DNA of 64,000 bases from Methylobacterium dankookense (GTDB lineage Bacteria; Pseudomonadota; Alphaproteobacteria; Rhizobiales; Beijerinckiaceae), in NCBI RefSeq assembly GCF_902141855.1, contig NZ_CABFVH010000017.1:44965-108964 (forward strand), given 5' to 3'. The translations under genes and the position numbers were made by a program. Of the stretch, positions 1 to 7,104 are shown piece after piece (position 1 is the first letter of the stretch; each line of letters begins with the position of its first letter). The notes under the pieces were generated by a model, which was not told where the DNA came from, ran no database searches, and was given only the letters and a program-made list of their open reading frames with translations.

Positions 1-1
1 G

Positions 2-517
2 GAGGCCGTCACCCGGCTCGCGCTGTTCGACATCGCGCCGACCGCGACGATGTACGCGCGCACCGACAAGGCCTTCGCCACGGCCTATTTCTGGTGGTTC
101 TTCCTGATCCAGCCGGCGCCGCTGCCGGAGCGCCTGATCGAAGCGGATCCGGAATTCTTCCTGCGCACCCATGTCGACGGACAGTCGAAGACCCCGGGCA
201 GCCCGAGCGCGGAGCTCTTCGCCGAGTATCTGCGGGTCTACCGGGACCCGGCGACCCGCCACGCCATCTGCGAGGATTACCGGGCGGCCGCGACCATCGA
301 CCTGGAGCACGACGCGGCCGATGCCGACCGGCGGATCGAGGTTCCCCTCCTGGCGCTCTGGGGCGCGAAGGGCACGGTGGGGCGAACCTACGACGTGCTG
401 GCGACGTGGCGCGAGAAGGCCACGGATGTGCGCGGCCATGCACTCGAATGCGGCCATACCCTGCAGGAGGAGCGGCCCGATCTGGTGCTCGCCGCGCTCG
501 ACAATTTCCTGTCCTGA
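2..517 (+). CDS. Alpha/beta hydrolase, haloacetate dehalogenase-like (C-terminal part)
   Basis: The gene enters from the left edge, so only the last 171 codons are visible. The segments LALFDIAPT and FWWFFLIQPAPLPE match the cap region of haloacetate/fluoroacetate dehalogenases of the alpha/beta-hydrolase fold, and the late GH in LECGHTLQEE fits the catalytic histidine. The nucleophile region lies outside the window. From memory of the fluoroacetate dehalogenases, the cap motif there is YxHW with His and Trp holding the halide; here the aligned residues are Trp-Trp, so the His is missing. That makes true fluoroacetate dehalogenation uncertain; an esterase-like or other hydrolase role is possible. 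Confidence 0.75.
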   Translation, partial: EAVTRLALFDIAPTATMYARTDKAFATAYFWWFFLIQPAPLPERLIEADPEFFLRTHVDGQSKTPGSPSAELFAEYLRVYRDPATRHAICEDYRAAATIDLEHDAADADRRIEVPLLALWGAKGTVGRTYDVLATWREKATDVRGHALECGHTLQEERPDLVLAALDNFLS

Positions 518-639
518 TGCTCCGGCAGCAAGATCCGCTATCGGCTCGCATACGATCGGGCACACGACACGTGAAATCCCGGCCCGGAGCAGACCTCGGA
601 AAGATCTGCCTTTCCGGCTCGGGCCGGATCCCGCATCGC

Positions 640-1107
640 TCAAAGCTGAGCCTCCAATTCGGAAGACAGCCGGTCGGCGGATTCACGCAACCGGGATTTC
701 AACGCGTCCGCGCGCTCGCGGGTCAGTCGGGATGACGGGCCCGAGAGGGCGAGGGCACCGATCAGCCGCCTCTCGGTGCCGAAGACGGGCATCGCGAGGG
801 AGGCCACATGCGGATCGGTGATCCCGGAGGTGTCGAGGGGCAATGCGATATCGGCGCGGGCCGCCGGATTGCGGTCGTTGAAGGCCGACAGGACCTGGGC
901 GATGGCGGAATCGTCCATCGGCCTCATGTCGCCGGGCCGGACGTTCATCCTGAGCGGGGATGGGGAATCCGCCCGGAACAGGCACAGCCGCTGGTTGCCG
1001 CGGCGGATGTAGAACGACGCCGTCTCGAAGGACTCGGCGGCGAGCCGCTCCAGGACCGGGACGATCCGCTCCTCCAGCGCGAAGGATTGCTGGTAGACGG
1101 ATCCGAC
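640..1107 (-). pseudogene. IclR-family regulator, truncated effector-binding domain
   Basis: Read on the minus strand from about 1107 down to the stop at 640, the frame gives SVYQQSFALEERIVPVLERL, then ASFYIRRGNQRLC, RMNVRPGDMRPMD and the typical IclR C-terminus with FGTERRLIGALALSGP. This is the effector-binding (GAF-like) domain of an IclR regulator. The N-terminal winged helix and linker are absent: upstream of about 1107 the frame runs into unrelated sequence, which on the other strand is the tail of an amidohydrolase. A GTG at 1138 opens only a shifted frame. The gene is therefore a remnant and probably cannot bind DNA. Confidence 0.7.
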
Positions 1108-1154
1108 AGGCGCAGATCCTCGTCGCCAATCCAGCCACGCTCTACCGCTTCTGA
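1108..1154 (+). pseudogene. C-terminal scrap of an amidohydrolase
   Basis: The plus strand encodes QAQILVANPATLYRF followed by TGA at 1152-1154. That ending (ILVxNPAxLYxF) is the usual last helix of the amidohydrolase-2/TIM-barrel metal hydrolase family. Nothing of the barrel precedes it; the upstream bases belong to the truncated IclR gene on the other strand. It looks like the far end of a gene once divergent from the IclR regulator. The call rests on 15 residues only. Confidence 0.5.
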
Positions 1155-1220
1155 GCGGGGACAGCCGGCAGGCCCATGACGAAGGCCTGGATCGACGCGC
1201 CGACCAAGTGGGCCCCGCTG

Positions 1221-1730
1221 CTACAGGAGCTGGCCGGGCGAGGCCCCGGCCCCGGCGCGTTCCAGGCCGAGCAGGTGCCTCTTGATGTCGAGGCCGCCCG
1301 CGAAGCCCGTCAGGGCGCCGGCCGATCCGATGACGCGGTGGCAGGGCGCGATGATCGAGATCGGGTTCTTCCCGTTCGCGGCGCCCACCGCACGGGAGGC
1401 GCCCGGCCGGCCGATCTGGCGGGCGATGTCGCCGTAGCTGCGAGTCTCGCCGAAGGGGATGGTCAGCAAGGCCGCCCAGACGCTCTTCTGGAAGGCGGTC
1501 CCCTGGAAGTCGAGCGGCACCGCGAAGGCCTTGAGCGTTCCCGCGAAATAGGCCGCCAACTGGCGCTCCGTCTCCAGCAGCACGGGATGGGACGGGTCCT
1601 CGACGAGGGGCCCGAGCCGGACCCGCGCCGGGTCGTCGTTCTCCCAGAGGATGGCCGAGAGGCCGCGGTCGCTCGCGATGACCGTCAGGGCGCCGACCGG
1701 CGACGCCACCGTCGTGAACGCATAGCTCAT
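1221..1730 (-). CDS. ogt: Methylated-DNA--protein-cysteine S-methyltransferase
   Basis: A 169-residue protein that transfers alkyl groups from O6-alkylguanine in DNA to its own cysteine, a suicide repair reaction in the cytoplasm. The active-site motif PCHRV is present with the acceptor Cys at residue 130. The helix-turn-helix recognition segment IPFGETRSYGDIARQIGRP and the arginine-finger region SRAVGAANGKNP precede it in the expected order. Length and the single Ada-type C-terminal domain with a short N-terminal domain fit Ogt/MGMT rather than the bifunctional Ada. It stands alone on the minus strand between the IclR scar and the sigma factor gene. No promoter motif was recognised. Confidence 0.93.
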   Translation of the reverse strand: MSYAFTTVASPVGALTVIASDRGLSAILWENDDPARVRLGPLVEDPSHPVLLETERQLAAYFAGTLKAFAVPLDFQGTAFQKSVWAALLTIPFGETRSYGDIARQIGRPGASRAVGAANGKNPISIIAPCHRVIGSAGALTGFAGGLDIKRHLLGLERAGAGASPGQLL

Positions 1731-2136
1731 GTCATCCTCCGCGCCCGTTCCCTTCTGTAAGCCCCTGCGGATGACCGGGCGACCCCAGCGGCGCGGGGTC
1801 GGCCGCGCCCGCCGGTGAAGCGGAGATCGGGACCGCCCTCAGGCGTTGGCGCCGCCGTCGCCGGAAGGACAGGGGCCGCCCCACGGCATCGGCGCCACGA
1901 TGATAGGATCGAGGTCATCGCCCTCGTTCTCGCCGGATTGACGACGCTCGGGACCTACGCCGCCAACCGCCCTCACGGCATGGCGTTGGCCTCCGCCTGA
2001 GTTGACGGGATCGTCGCCGTTACCGCCCGAGGGATCAATCCCCGCGGACAGTGAGTTAGATATTCACTGTACGAGCGGGCGGGGGCGTTCCAGGCGCGCC
2101 CTCCCGCTCTCTGCGAAGGGACGTGGATCGATCGAC
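1731..2136. other. Intergenic region upstream of the sigma factor gene
   Basis: About 400 bases between the divergent ogt and sigma factor genes. Short open frames exist on both strands, but none has a convincing start, a ribosome site or recognisable protein character. The only structure that stands out is the perfect inverted repeat at 2048-2070, listed separately. I did not find a clear EcfG-type promoter (GGAAC-N16/17-CGTT). Confidence 0.6.
2048..2070 (+). promoter_or_regulatory. Perfect inverted repeat upstream of the sigma factor gene
   Basis: ACAGTGA at 2048-2054 and TCACTGT at 2064-2070 form a perfect 7-bp inverted repeat around a 9-bp AT-rich spacer, ending 66 bases before the ATG at 2137. 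Spacing and symmetry fit a dimer-binding operator, but the regulator is unknown. No -35/-10 pair was assigned. Confidence 0.4.
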
Positions 2137-2838
2137 ATGCTGATAGCAAGCGGACTTGGTCCGGCTCGCCCGGATCGGACGGCGGCAGAGCCTGCCACGC
2201 TGCCCCTGGCCGTGCGGACGCATCTCGGGACTCAGTTGCAGGCGGCCTATCTCGGGCTCGTCGCCTCCGATCCGCCGCAACACCTGCTCGGTCTGATCCA
2301 GGCTCTCCAGGGGAGCCTCGCGTCCCGGGCCGATGCGCGCAGCGCCGCCTTCCGCGACGGGCTGACGGCGGCGTTGCCGTCCTTGCAGGCCTTCGCGCAG
2401 TCGCTGGCCGGAAATCCGGGACGGGCGGACGATCTCGTGCAGGAGGCGCTGCTGAAGGCCTGGGCCAACCAGGACCGGTTCGTTCCGGGCACGAACCTGA
2501 AGGCGTGGCTGTTCACCATCCTGCGCAACCAGTTCTACAGCGAGTGCCGCAAGCACAAGCGCGAGGTGGAGGACGTGGACGGCACCATCGCGGGCCAGCT
2601 CGTCGCCCCGGCCGCCCAGGAGCACGGATCGGACCTTCAGGTGGTCCTGTCCCACATGGCGCGGCTCCCGGCGCCGCAGCGCGAGGCGCTGCTCCTCGTC
2701 GGCGCGCAGGGCCTGACCTACGAGGCCGCCGCGGAGGTCATGGGCTGCCAGACCGGCACGGTGAAGAGCCGGGTGAGTCGCGCCCGCGCCTATCTGGTCG
2801 AGCGGCTGGAGACACCGTCGGCCCTGGTCTCGGCTTGA
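2137..2838 (+). CDS. EcfG-type ECF sigma factor with an N-terminal NepR-like segment
   Basis: A 233-residue protein when started at the ATG at 2137; the frame is open further upstream, but that part has no protein character. Residues 74-140 are sigma region 2 (RADDLVQEALLKAW, then LKAWLFTILRNQFYS), and residues 169-222 are region 4 with the helix-turn-helix YEAAAEVMGCQTGTVKSRVS. These match the EcfG/ECF15 sigma factors of the alphaproteobacterial general stress response. Unusually, residues 24-58 (LAVRTHLGTQLQAAYLGLVA, then DPPQHLLGLIQAL) align without gaps to the core of NepR, the anti-sigma factor normally encoded next to ecfG. The protein may therefore be self-inhibited. Fusion is inferred by eye; the sigma assignment itself is firm. 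Confidence 0.88.
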   Translation: MLIASGLGPARPDRTAAEPATLPLAVRTHLGTQLQAAYLGLVASDPPQHLLGLIQALQGSLASRADARSAAFRDGLTAALPSLQAFAQSLAGNPGRADDLVQEALLKAWANQDRFVPGTNLKAWLFTILRNQFYSECRKHKREVEDVDGTIAGQLVAPAAQEHGSDLQVVLSHMARLPAPQREALLLVGAQGLTYEAAAEVMGCQTGTVKSRVSRARAYLVERLETPSALVSA

Positions 2839-2855
2839 ACCCGATCGAAGAAACA

Positions 2856-2880
2856 GCCCCCGCACCATCAAGGCGGGGGC
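2856..2880 (+). terminator. Hairpin after the sigma factor gene
   Basis: GCCCCCGC at 2856-2863 pairs perfectly with GCGGGGGC at 2873-2880 around a 9-base loop, 18 bases after the stop codon. No T-run follows, so it may be a weak intrinsic terminator or an mRNA-stabilising hairpin. Confidence 0.55.
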
Positions 2881-3080
2881 GCGCTACAAATCAGTCGAGA
2901 ACTCCCCGCATCAGGTCGCGTGCGGATTGGCTGGCTGCACACATGTCCCGCACTCAATCCCGCTGCAAGTCGCGGCGGGTGCGGCCGGATACAGTGAAAG
3001 CCATATCTTGAACTTCAGGAATAGACCGCGCATGACAGGGGCACTCCCCCAGCCCGCAGCCATTGTCCCCTGTTTTGCCC

Positions 3081-3290
3081 ATGCCGCGCCGCGCGTCCTA
3101 TCGGATCATCGAACGTCCTGACGGCCGGTTCGACATCGCGGTGACGCTGGCCGGGGGCGGCACGCAATCCCGCGAGGGACTGGCCACCCGGGCGGAGGTG
3201 TCATCCGCCCTGGCGATGCTCCGCGACCTGATGGCGGCTTGCGGAGCCGACCTCGTCGAGGAGCCGACGCTCGGCCTCGCCGCGGAATAG
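3081..3290 (+). CDS. Small conserved-looking hypothetical protein
   Basis: A 69-residue soluble protein, starting at the ATG at 3081 (a TTG at 3063 is in frame but less likely). The sequence begins PRRASYRIIERPDGRFDIAV, a beta-strand-rich pattern, followed by a helix around EVSSALAMLRDLMAACGADL. It has no signal peptide or membrane segment. I do not recognise a named family. It faces the XRE regulator at 3303-3599 tail to tail with 12 bases between them. Confidence 0.5.
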   Translation: MPRRASYRIIERPDGRFDIAVTLAGGGTQSREGLATRAEVSSALAMLRDLMAACGADLVEEPTLGLAAE

Positions 3291-3302
3291 GCCCGGTCGC
3301 GG

Positions 3303-3599
3303 TCAGTCCCCGAACAGGATCTCGAAGGTCTGGGGATCGTAGAAGCGCATCAGGCTCTTCACGAAATCCCGCGCATCCACGCCGAGCGCTTCCGCCCAGA
3401 TCCGGTAGCGGTCCGGGGGCACGCGCCCGCGCCCGGTCTCCAGCTGCGAGATGAACGTGTAGTAGTCCGCACCGACCTGGGCGGCGAGCTGCCTCTGCGA
3501 CAGGCCGCGCTTCTCGCGCAGCTCCTTCAGGAACCGCCCCCCCTCCCGGCGCAGCTCCTGCACCTCCTCCGAGCCGAGACGTTGCTGGTGGACATACAA
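3303..3599 (-). CDS. XRE-family HTH transcriptional regulator
   Basis: A 98-residue DNA-binding protein. Residues 23-66 form the lambda-repressor-like helix-turn-helix: FLKELREKRGLSQRQLAAQV, then GADYYTFISQLETGRGRVPP. The tail ARDFVKSLMRFYDPQTFEILFG has no recognised effector domain. It is transcribed away from the type I secretion genes, whose start lies about 250 bases beyond its own, across a shared AT-richer promoter region. It is a natural candidate to control that operon or itself, but this is inference from position alone. Confidence 0.8.
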   Translation of the reverse strand: MYVHQQRLGSEEVQELRREGGRFLKELREKRGLSQRQLAAQVGADYYTFISQLETGRGRVPPDRYRIWAEALGVDARDFVKSLMRFYDPQTFEILFGD

Positions 3600-3846
3600 G
3601 CGTCGAGACTCCTACCAGCACAGATGAGGCCGAGTGGTACAGTAATTTCTATATGTGGCTGCGGCAGCCGACGTCCAGTCGGCGGCGTGGCCGATCCTGC
3701 CGGCCCTGGTGGCATACCTTGGAACACAATAAGCCTGCCCTAAGATATCTGGGTGGGTAGGCAAGAGATCGGGTCGCGCTCGGCGCCCGGAGATGGGCCG
3801 GCTGGCCGGACGATCCGGGTATCCGAACCCCGCGCAGGGAGATGCC

Positions 3847-5610
3847 ATGAGCGGTCGTGCGGCCGAGTCTGTCTTGAAGGACGGCCTGCGCGCGATCCGG
3901 CCCGTTCTGCTGACGGTGTTCGTCTTCGCCTTCTTCACGAACCTGCTCCTGTTCGCCGCGCCCCTGTACATGCTTCAGGTGTACGACCGGGTTCTCCTGA
4001 GCCGGAACGAGGCGACGCTGTTCGGGATCACCGCGATCGCGGCCTTCGCGCTCGCCGTCTATGCCGCGCTCGAGATGCTCCGCGCGCGCCTGCTGGTGCG
4101 GGGCGGGATGATCTTCGACCGGACGGTCGCAGGGCCGGCCTTCGAGATCGTGCACCGGGCGGCGCTGCTCCGGCCGCAGGCGGGGCACGAGGCGGCTCTG
4201 CGCGATGTCGACGTCCTGCGCGAGTTCCTCACCGGCGGCGCGCTGCTCGCCCTCTGCGACCTGCCCTGGGCCTCGCTGTTCCTGGTCGCCTGCTTCATCC
4301 TGCATCCCTGGTTCGGCTGGATGGCGCTGCTCGGGGGCGCCACGCTCCTGGGACTGACGCTCCTCACCGACCTCACCACCCGGCGGCCCCTCGACGCGGC
4401 GGGCCAGGCCGCCCGCGAGGCCGGAGAGCGGGCGCGCGCGACCTTCCGCAGCGGCGAGGTGCTGCGGGCCATGGGCATGCTCGGCGCCCTGCGCGCCCGC
4501 TGGCACCGGCGCCACGACGAGGCGATCCGGCTGCAGGCGCGCGCGAGCGACCGGGCCGGGTTGACCACCGCGGCGACGAAGTTCGCCCGCATGTTCCTGC
4601 AGACGATGGTCCTCGGCCTGGGCGCCTACCTCGCCATCCACCGCGAGATCTCCGCCGGCTCGATGATCGCGGCCTCGATCATCATGGGCCGCACGCTGGC
4701 GCCGATCGAGGCGGTGGTCGGGCACTGGAAGAGCTTCACGGCGGCCCGCGGCAGCTATGCGCGGCTGGCGGAGATGGTGGCGCGCGTCGGGCCGGAGCCG
4801 CAGCGCCTGATGCTGCCGCGCCCGCGCGGCCTCGTCGAGACGGAGAACCTCGTCGTCGCGGCGCCGGGCTCGCCGGCGGCCATCCTGCACGGGGTGAGCG
4901 TCCGGCTGGAGCCCGGCAGCGTCGTCGGGATCATCGGTCCGAGCGCGGCCGGGAAATCGACCCTGGTCCGGGCGATCACCGGCGTCTGGCCCGTCGCCTC
5001 CGGCGCGGTGCGCATCGACGGCTCGGACCTCCGGCACTGGGATCCGCAGGCGCTCGGGCAGCATGTCGGCTACCTGCCGCAGGATGTGGAGCTGTTCGAC
5101 GGCACGGTGGCGCAGAACATCGCCCGCTTCGGCGCGCAGGACGATGCCGCCATCGTCGCGGTCGCGCAGCGGGCCGGCTGCCACGACCTGATCCAGGCAA
5201 TGCCCGAGGGCTACAACACCCGGATCGGGACGGGCGGGCACGGCCTCTCCGGCGGCCAGCGGCAGCGCATCGCCCTGGCGCGCGCCATGTACGGCGCGCC
5301 GAGCCTCGTCGTCCTCGACGAGCCGAATGCCAGCCTCGACCAGGCCGGCGAGGCCGCCCTGATGCGGGCGGTGGCGGATCTCCGGCAGCAGGGGACGACG
5401 GTCGTCATCGTCACGCACAAGGTCGGCCTGCTGGCGGGAGCCGACCTGATCCTGATGCTGGATGGCGGAACCCTGCGCGGCGCGGGCCCGGCGGACCAGA
5501 TCCTGGCGCAGGTCGCCGGCCCCCGTCCGGTCCCGGCGCTGGTCGCGGCCGGCAATCCGCCGCCGCCCGAGGTCCGGCGCGTGGCCGAAGCCCAGCGCAG
5601 CGCGGGCTGA
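3847..5610 (+). CDS. Type I secretion system ABC permease/ATPase, PrtD family
   Basis: Inner-membrane exporter of 587 residues that would drive one-step secretion of a protein with an HlyD partner and a TolC-type outer-membrane channel. The membrane half occupies roughly residues 15-310 (for example VLLTVFVFAFFTNLLLFAAP and LYMLQVYDRVLLSRNEATL, a PrtD hallmark). The ATPase half has Walker A GPSAAGKST at 364-372, signature LSGGQ at 467-471 and Walker B LVVLDEP with Asp491/Glu492. No C39 peptidase domain is present. The ATG at 3847 has an AGGGA ribosome site 7 bases upstream; an in-frame ATG at 3793 lacks one. The HlyD-type gene starts 3 bases after the stop. No TolC gene is in the window. Confidence 0.92.
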   Translation: MSGRAAESVLKDGLRAIRPVLLTVFVFAFFTNLLLFAAPLYMLQVYDRVLLSRNEATLFGITAIAAFALAVYAALEMLRARLLVRGGMIFDRTVAGPAFEIVHRAALLRPQAGHEAALRDVDVLREFLTGGALLALCDLPWASLFLVACFILHPWFGWMALLGGATLLGLTLLTDLTTRRPLDAAGQAAREAGERARATFRSGEVLRAMGMLGALRARWHRRHDEAIRLQARASDRAGLTTAATKFARMFLQTMVLGLGAYLAIHREISAGSMIAASIIMGRTLAPIEAVVGHWKSFTAARGSYARLAEMVARVGPEPQRLMLPRPRGLVETENLVVAAPGSPAAILHGVSVRLEPGSVVGIIGPSAAGKSTLVRAITGVWPVASGAVRIDGSDLRHWDPQALGQHVGYLPQDVELFDGTVAQNIARFGAQDDAAIVAVAQRAGCHDLIQAMPEGYNTRIGTGGHGLSGGQRQRIALARAMYGAPSLVVLDEPNASLDQAGEAALMRAVADLRQQGTTVVIVTHKVGLLAGADLILMLDGGTLRGAGPADQILAQVAGPRPVPALVAAGNPPPPEVRRVAEAQRSAG

Positions 5611-5613
5611 GCC

Positions 5614-6978
5614 GTGACGACGCCCCTCGCCCCGAGCCTGGCCGCCCATCCGGTCTCCCGCCCGCCGTCACCCGGTGCGGTCGGGGCGCTCGCCCCGATC
5701 GATTGGCGGCGCTACGCGATCGCCGGCTACGCGCTCATCGCCGCGTTCTTCGGGGGCGCGGGCGCCTGGGCGGCCGTCACGCGCCTGGATCGCGCCGTCA
5801 TCAGCCCCGGAATCATCGTCGCGGAGAGCAGCCGCAAGACCGTTCAGCACTTCGAGGGCGGCATGGTCCAGGCGGTGCTCGTGAAGGACGGGCAGAGCGT
5901 CCGGGCCGGCGACGTCCTCCTGCGCATCGATCCCGTCCAGTCCCAGGCGAGCGCCGACCTGTTCCGGAACCAGCTCGACGCGGCCCTCGTGCTGGAGGCG
6001 CGCCTGCGGGCCGAGCAGGACGGGACCGACGACCTGCGCCTGCCGGCCGAGATCGCCGCACGGCGCTCCGAGCCGGCGCTCGCCCGCATCATCGCCGATC
6101 AGGCCGGCCAGATGGCGGAGCGGCGGACGACGCTGCGGGGTCAGCTCGCCCTCGTCGAGGCCAAGGTCACCCAGCTGCGGACGGAGATCTCAGGTCTTGC
6201 CGTCGAGAAGGCCTCGGTCGAGCAGCAGGTCGGCTTCATCCGGCAGGAGCTCGAGGGCCTGCGCAGCCTGCACGCGAAGAACCTGATCCCGCTGTCGCGC
6301 CTCCTCGTCATGGAGCGGGAGCGCACCCGCCTGGAGGGCGTGATCGGGCGCTCGGTGGCGGAGCGGGCGAAGGCCGAGAACGCCATCAGCGAGGCCGGGC
6401 TGCAGATCACCCAGTTGAAGCAGAAGCTCCAGGAGGCGATCACGGCCCAGCTCCTCGAGACGCGGCAGAGGATCGGCGAGCTGCGGGAGAAGCTCGTCGT
6501 CGCGCAGGACGTGTTCCGGCGGCACGAGATCCGCGCCACGCACGAGGGCGTGATCCAGGGGCTCAAGGTCTCCGCGATCGGGCAGGTCATCCGCTCGGGC
6601 GAGCCCCTGATGGAGATCGTCCCGACCACCGACCGCCTCGTCATCAACGTGCAGTTCTCGCCCAACGACCTCGAAACCGTCCATGCGGGGATGCGGGCGG
6701 AGATCAAGTTCCCGACCTTCCAGGCGCGCCGCACGCCCGCCCTGTTCGGGACGCTCACGACGGTGTCGCGCGACCGCCTCGTCGATGACGGCACGAAGCA
6801 GCCCTATTTCGCCGGCACCGTGGAGATCGACGAGCACCAGCTCCCGGCCGATGTCAGGCAGCGCCTCGTCGCCGGCCTTCCGGCCGAGGTGGTGGTCTCG
6901 GCCGGGGAGCGCACGGCCCTGGAATACATGTTCGCCCCCTTCTTCGACGCGATGGGACGCGCTTTCCATGAGCGCTAG
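5614..6978 (+). CDS. HlyD-family type I secretion periplasmic adaptor
   Basis: A 454-residue membrane-fusion protein that links the ABC exporter to an outer-membrane channel. One transmembrane segment lies at about 33-55 (YAIAGYALIAAFFGGAGAW). Then come the lipoyl/barrel half (VISPGIIVAESSRKTVQHFE), a long coiled coil around residues 110-290, and the second lipoyl half and beta-barrel (IRATHEGVIQGLKVSAIGQV, PTTDRLVINVQFSPNDLE). The C-terminal EYMFAPFFDAMGRAFHER is typical of PrtE/HlyD. The start is GTG at 5614, 3 bases after the ABC gene, so the two are translationally linked. Confidence 0.92.
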   Translation: MTTPLAPSLAAHPVSRPPSPGAVGALAPIDWRRYAIAGYALIAAFFGGAGAWAAVTRLDRAVISPGIIVAESSRKTVQHFEGGMVQAVLVKDGQSVRAGDVLLRIDPVQSQASADLFRNQLDAALVLEARLRAEQDGTDDLRLPAEIAARRSEPALARIIADQAGQMAERRTTLRGQLALVEAKVTQLRTEISGLAVEKASVEQQVGFIRQELEGLRSLHAKNLIPLSRLLVMERERTRLEGVIGRSVAERAKAENAISEAGLQITQLKQKLQEAITAQLLETRQRIGELREKLVVAQDVFRRHEIRATHEGVIQGLKVSAIGQVIRSGEPLMEIVPTTDRLVINVQFSPNDLETVHAGMRAEIKFPTFQARRTPALFGTLTTVSRDRLVDDGTKQPYFAGTVEIDEHQLPADVRQRLVAGLPAEVVVSAGERTALEYMFAPFFDAMGRAFHER

Positions 6979-7104
6979 AGCGCACGCCATTTCGGCGACC
7001 AAGAGCACGCCGGGGCAAGGGCTCGGAGACGCGCCCGGTCGCACGGCCATCGGGCGCGGCGGCATCCGCCGGAGGACACGGCGCGCGGGCACGGTGAGGG
7101 GACG

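Noticed and set aside
1815..2000. 61-codon plus-strand frame upstream of the sigma factor gene
   Set aside because: No ribosome site and no convincing protein pattern; the short hydrophobic tail is not enough.
3753..6788. 1011-codon open frame across the secretion genes
   Set aside because: It is an Arg/Pro-rich shadow in another frame of the ABC and HlyD genes, which have clear domains and motifs.
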